From Lindgomyces ingoldianus (lineage: Eukaryota > Ascomycota > Dothideomycetes > Pleosporales > Lindgomycetaceae), in contig NW_022985201.1 in NCBI RefSeq assembly GCF_010093535.1, forward strand, positions 1 to 64,000: a stretch of DNA of 64,000 nt. The letters run 5' to 3'. Both the position numbers and the translations under genes were made by a program. The notes under the pieces are model-generated. The model did no database searches and was not told the DNA's origin. It worked only from the letters and a program-made list of their open reading frames with translations. Shown here one piece after another: positions 59,294 through 64,000 of the stretch. Within the stretch, counting starts at the first letter, position 1; each line of letters opens with the position of its first letter.

Positions 59294-60240
59294 GCTTGTC
59301 GTCATACACGATCGTGACGATTTACTATCATTTTCCTATCCCTTTTCAGCAATGATATACCCCAAGCCCCTTTCCCACCTACATTCATCTACATTTTATC
59401 CTTGCCTTTATTTAGCTAGTGCTTTGCCTTTCCTCTCCCTGTTTTGAACTACTGTGTGCTACTTGCACGCATTATTACCCCGCTTATGGATAACGGCCTA
59501 TCTGCCTACCTACTTGCTTGCTTGCATAGCGAGGAGTTGCTTTTTTCTGTTCTGCTCTTCGCCGCATTATTCCCACAAACCCGTTGTTATACTTCCATCA
59601 CCACCACACACCTAACCTTCACTTCATATCCCCACAACTGCAATATTAGTCTTCGTTTCTATCGTACAATCTTGCACTTGATACAGATACTAGGCGAAGG
59701 TTAGGATAAGGCGTGCAAATCAAATTGGCATTCTTCTTTCATACATATCATATACCTTTTCATGAATACTTCTCTCCCATGACGACTTTGTAGATTTTCT
59801 TAGTCTGGATGGATGGTTTTGGGTTCGGTAGGATGAATTACGGCCGACATTTCCCTTTGGAAGAAGGATATCATAGGATTGTTGAGGTGAGATGATAGAA
59901 GAGAGGATGAGGGGTGAGGATGATAAATGGTAGATGGGGCCGGGGAGAGGAATTGTGTATGCTAGCTGGAATAAGAAGAGAACAGATACTATAACGAATC
60001 TTATTGAGCTGTCTGGGTGGATTGGATCAGCTGGGTGGCAGATCAGATGAGTGGCTGAGTATGTTATAATGATATTGCTGTTGACGTTAGTAGTTGTAGA
60101 TTTCTTGGGGATTACAGGATGGAATGGTAACTTGAGATAGCATAGGATAGGATAGGTTATGTTAGGAAATGGGATAATATCGGAATTTATGGTGCGAGCT
60201 GCTTAGTTTGATTTGTGATTGTGTCTACAGGTAGTCCCGC
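59294..60240. other. 3' flank and transition to the RIP block
   Basis: CT-rich then mixed sequence without a credible gene. Composition falls sharply from about 60.25 kb, where TGA/TGG/TCA/CCA words almost disappear. Confidence 0.5.
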
Positions 60241-61042
60241 CACACTTTTACCTTGCCAACTAAGAAACTCTTTGTTAGCCTACGCTTGTTAGTAAGTTTA
60301 GTAATTAGTTAGTTATGTTAATTAACTATAGGTTATTTAGTTAATCTCTTTTATAAAGCCCATACCCTAAGCAAGCCACTGTAACGTGCTCTATTTGCCT
60401 AAAAGAGCAGCAAGAAATAAGTAATATAGCTATAAACATATTAAAAAAAAGTAGTTGCTAACTACTTAAAGTATTCTTTTAAGCTAGAAGCTTTAATAAT
60501 ATGTAAAGAATAATCTAATAACGTACTTCACAGGCGAGTTGCTCACACACCTAAGTTGCTCACTTTTGCTAAGACCCCACCCTAACAAACTCTATTATAG
60601 CCTATAACAACCTGCTCTAGCACTATATAGTACAGTATAGCCTAGAATATTATTTAGATACTACTTTTACTTCTTACTTACACATTTATGTGTTATGCCT
60701 AGTCTAATTGCACTATCTACAGCGCCTTTAAGATAGCTTACTTATTTTAGCTTATACTTACTTCTTTACCTTCTTTTTATTACTGCGCGCTTTAAACTCT
60801 TTTAAAGCTATTAAGTGTAAGCTTTTTTTAATTATTAAGGTTTTTTTTACTTTAATTTACTTTTTTTTATATAATTTATATTATGTAGCAGCTTTATTAG
60901 CTGCTTAAAGCTTAGTAATTTTTTATTACACTAATACTAGCTTATGTGTAATTATTACTACTTTTTTTAAAACCTTTTTAAACACTTTAACTATAAAAGT
61001 TAGTAAACTATTTATATACTTTTAAATTTTTATTTTTATAAG

Positions 61043-61320
61043 TGTCCGTACGCAGCAGCAGCGTCGCGGCCTGGATACAAGCGATCGCGCACAAGCAGGA
61101 TCACGTATCTATGTTACATGATGCTTGTGCGCGAACCTCTGTGCACAAACATCTAGATATCCCCCTTTTCCTCTATATAAAGGAAAGATAAGAGTAATAG
61201 AACTAGAAATATATTACTTTTACTTTACTTACCTTATACACTATGCACACTGTATACTACTCTTACTTTTGCTACTTAAGTGCTTATACTATAAGCAGCT
61301 AGCTATTAAAGCCTATTTAA
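61043..61320 (+). repeat. Probable LTR (5' copy) of a second retrotransposon
   Basis: It starts TGTCCGTACG after AT-rich sequence and contains a GC-rich, RIP-spared U3-like part, a TATATAA box at about 61174-61180, then AT-rich sequence. The gag-like relic downstream is in the same orientation, supporting a 5' LTR. The 3' boundary is approximate; no second LTR copy lies in the window. Confidence 0.55.
61086..61133. repeat. Perfect 12-bp inverted repeat (hairpin) in the LTR
   Basis: Arms CGCGCACAAGCA (61086-61097) and TGCTTGTGCGCG (61122-61133) with a 24-nt loop that is itself partly complementary (ATCACGTA against TTACATGAT). It has stayed intact amid RIP-destroyed sequence. Confidence 0.85.
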
Positions 61321-61378
61321 CACTAATTAGTAGTTAATTTAATTAACTATAAATTAGTAAAAGTAATAATAAAGTACT

Positions 61379-61902
61379 TATACTTTATAAAGTACTTTGT
61401 TTTGTTACTTATTTTTTAGAAAAAGTAATAATAAAGCACTTACACTTTATAAGGTACTTTGTTTAGTTACTTATTTTTTAAAATAGTAGATTAATTCTTT
61501 ACATTATATAGTAAGCTCTGCTACTGTACAAAGTAAGAAGAAGATAGTATAAAATGTATACTAAAAGCTATTAAAGCTGCACAACCTAGCAGCTAGACAA
61601 CAGCAGTACCTATGTAATCTACTATATAAGTAATTAACTTTATGCTTTATAAAGCACTTTATTTTGTTACTTATCTTTTAAAAAAAGTAATAATAAAGCA
61701 CTTACACTTTATAAAGTACTTTATTTAGTTACTTATTTTTTAGAATAGTAAATTAATTCTTTACATTATATAGTAAGCTCTACTACTATATAAAGTAAAA
61801 AGAAGATAGTGTAAGGCGCACACTAAAGCTATTAAAGCTGCATAACTTAGTAGCTAGATAACAGCAGTACTTATATAATTTACTAAAAAAGTAATTAACT
61901 AT
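61379..61902 (+). repeat. Two-copy tandem duplication, 262-bp period
   Basis: Units 61379-61640 and 61641-61902 align closely along their full length, both ending in GTAATTAAC. Within the region a shorter unit (AAAGTAATAATAAAG ... CACTTA) repeats with a period of about 63 bp near 61361 and 61424 and again near 61687. No coding capacity. Confidence 0.85.
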
Positions 61903-62399
61903 ACTATTATAATAAAATCTTATTAGCAACTAATAACTCTATGTAATAATAAAAAGAATAAGAAATAATTCTTATTATATAAATAACTTATAAAAAATAT
62001 AAGAATATTAAAAGTAACACTATAAAATAAAACTAGCCTAAAGTACTAAAATAATAAAATTAACATATTAAAAGCTTTAATAAGCTTATAAACTTAATTA
62101 TATGTAAGTTATATAATTACTAATTTATGCATAATAACTTAAAAAGGCGCTACTTTTTTAAGTTTATATATAAAGAATTTTAAAAAATAAACACTATAAA
62201 ACTTTTTAGCACTTAGCTATATATTTAAAAAGAAGCTTATATAAGTGCTAAAAAATAAAAAAATTACACTATAGCTAGGTAATAAAGGTACCTAAGCCTA
62301 GAAGCTGTATAATATAGTATAAAAAAAAGTAATTACACTAAAAAAGCTTTATACATAACCTTTATTACTATATAAGGCTTTGCATAGAAGTAGACTAAA

Positions 62400-64000
62400 C
62401 ATAATGCTGCTATTAACACTAAATATACTAGCATTACCTGCTTCTACACCTTAGCTAGCACTACACTAATTACTGTACAAACAATACATGCCACCCTACC
62501 TAACGCCTGCTCCACACCCTTAATTGTACACACCACCGCCTGCAGTAGTGTATGCACTACTAATACCACCTGCATAATCTATACTACATTACAGCCTGTA
62601 CAAACTTCTACTTTAAAAAGAAACTACTAAAGAAAAACTTTTAGTAAATAAAATTATATAATTTTAAAAAGTATAAAAAAAAATAATAACTATATAAGTT
62701 AACTATATAACATTTTTATAAATAAAATAAAAATCTTTATTAATTTATGTTAATAGCTAAATATTTAAAAAACTTAGTACACAAACATCTTTCTAGATAT
62801 CCTAAAAGGTTAGGTAAATATGTACTATATATATAACATAGGCTTTAGATATAACTAGAAGCATTTATATAACACTTTAAGTAGTTACTTTAACACTAAT
62901 ATAAACTATAGCTAGTACTAGATAAACTAGATAATAATAACTTTTATATAATACTAATAAAAAAACTTTAATAAGAGTTTATATAAAGTTTTTAAAGCAA
63001 TAATTAATAAGCTTACACTTATATAAAAAGCACTAAAAATAAAATTCTAAGAAGATGTTTTACTGCACACTACTATTATATAAGCCTATTAAGAATAACT
63101 AGAACTAAAACATGCTATGTTTACTATTAAGCTTTTATATAAAGCTTTATTTAGTAACTTATAAGCATTACTTTAAGTTACTATAAACTAAAAAGTAAAC
63201 TAATACCTCTAAAAACTACTTAATGTATACTACATAAACTGCTAATATAACTCTGCATAATAAGAGTTTATATAATAAAAAAGAATAATATAGAAGATCT
63301 TTATCTAAGTTTAGGCTATAATCTAAAGACAACTACACATAAATAAAGAAGTGCTTTGTCTACTATAAAAAAAATATTAGTTATTAAACTACTTTTATAA
63401 TAACTGTACATAAGTAAAGAACTAGTATGTTACTTTATATAAAGATTTTTATAATAAAACTTTATTATGTAAAGCTATTACTTTATATATCTAAAACTTT
63501 AAAAGTTACTCTAAGAAAAAAAATAATTTACATAATATAAAAAAAATAAAATAAAAAAGTAAGAATGCTAAAAAAGCTATTAACTACTTTACCTTTACTA
63601 CCTATTTATACTGTGTAACAGAAGAGGACATCTATAGCATTAAACCTAAGAAATATGCTAAGTAGTTTATCCTTAATAACTAATACTATATAGTATACTA
63701 AAGCAAACTATAAAACATAAGTGTAGTAAAAATCTCTACTATTAATAAGTTTTAACTTAAGGTGTATATATAAAAGAACTTATATATAAAAATTAATTAA
63801 ACACTTAGCTAAATAAATATTAGCTTTAAAAGCTAGACACTAAAGAAATTAATTAGTACTATATAAATCTAGAACCTAATTAGTCTAGTTACATACTATA
63901 TTTTAAAAACTTTAACACTATTTTTACTATTACTAGTAAATGCTAATTAACTTAAGGCATACTTTAATAATGTTTTAAATATTATTATATGTAAAGATAA
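62400..64000 (+). pseudogene. LTR-retrotransposon gag relic, RIP-mutated, runs off the window
   Basis: Plus-strand frames show a proline-rich stretch (PPYLTPAPHP then LYTPPPAVVYA near 62.5 kb), helical gag-like sequence with KVNQYP and AYQEQPEPKHAMFTIK near 63.05-63.2 kb, and a degraded zinc-knuckle-like KCFVYYKK ... segment near 63.35 kb (likely CxxC before RIP). This is typical of gag in fungal LTR elements. Family (Copia or Gypsy) cannot be decided since pol lies outside the window. Confidence 0.6.

Larger units (their letters stand above)
60241..64000. other. Second RIP-mutated AT-rich block
   Basis: All frames are saturated with TAA/TAG and TCA/CCA/TGA/TGG words are rare, as in the 8.4-24 kb block. 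It holds an LTR, a tandem duplication and a retrotransposon gag relic (listed separately) and continues past the window end. No intact gene. Confidence 0.85.

Noticed and set aside
61361..61902. CRISPR-like array
   Set aside because: Eukaryotic context; units are long, adjacent and AT-rich with no unique spacers of constant length.

Overview
This window is nuclear DNA of a filamentous ascomycete (Pezizomycotina; a leotiomycete-like fungus is my best guess, weakly held). The evidence is short GT-AG introns (mostly 45-69 nt, often with a CTAAC/CTGAC-like branch site), fungal-specific families (SAT4-type rhodopsin-domain protein, CipC-like protein, MCT-type MFS transporter), and a sharp two-compartment base composition. 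Gene-bearing sequence of ordinary composition alternates with extremely AT-rich blocks whose reading frames are full of TAA/TAG, the signature of repeat-induced point mutation (RIP).

Layout. 1-6.7 kb is gene-poor and holds a 615-bp hAT-type MITE with a perfect 8-bp target duplication. 6.7-8.1 kb is an apparently intact rhodopsin-domain membrane protein gene with five introns. 8,202-24,616 is one transposon nest. The outer element is a pogo/Fot1-like DNA transposon with inverted ends flanked by TA. Its minus-strand transposase is cut in two by a Copia LTR retrotransposon (18,460-24,011, target duplication AGTAC). Its left arm appears expanded by a RIP-mutated Helitron (Rep/PIF1-helicase relic about 9.3-13.8 kb). 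A 440-bp assembly gap lies in the right end of the Copia. 24.6-27.2 kb is a broken gene carrying a second MITE copy.

27.2-59.3 kb is the gene-rich part: MFS monocarboxylate-type transporter (-), PhoD-like phosphatase (+), TRM61 tRNA m1A58 methyltransferase (-), cysteinyl-tRNA synthetase (+), UbiA-family prenyltransferase (+), SYG1/XPR1 SPX-EXS phosphate transporter (-), CipC-like protein (-), an acyl-protein-thioesterase-like protein lacking the usual nucleophile serine (+), exopolyphosphatase PPX1 (+), and a protein of about 1,675 residues of unassigned function (+). I resolved splice sites by hand for every multi-exon gene. 60.2-64 kb is a second RIP block holding an LTR with a strong hairpin, a 262-bp tandem duplication, and the gag end of another LTR retrotransposon that runs off the window.

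Themes. Three genes handle phosphate or polyphosphate (PhoD-like, SYG1/XPR1, PPX1) within 21 kb, which may be coincidence. TRM61 and cysteinyl-tRNA synthetase share a divergent promoter of about 230 bp. The most unusual signals are a dispersed pair of CTAATAC sites spaced about one helical turn that recurs through the RIP block, a mutated/unmutated LTR pair that records the RIP target context directly, and the nested transposon itself.
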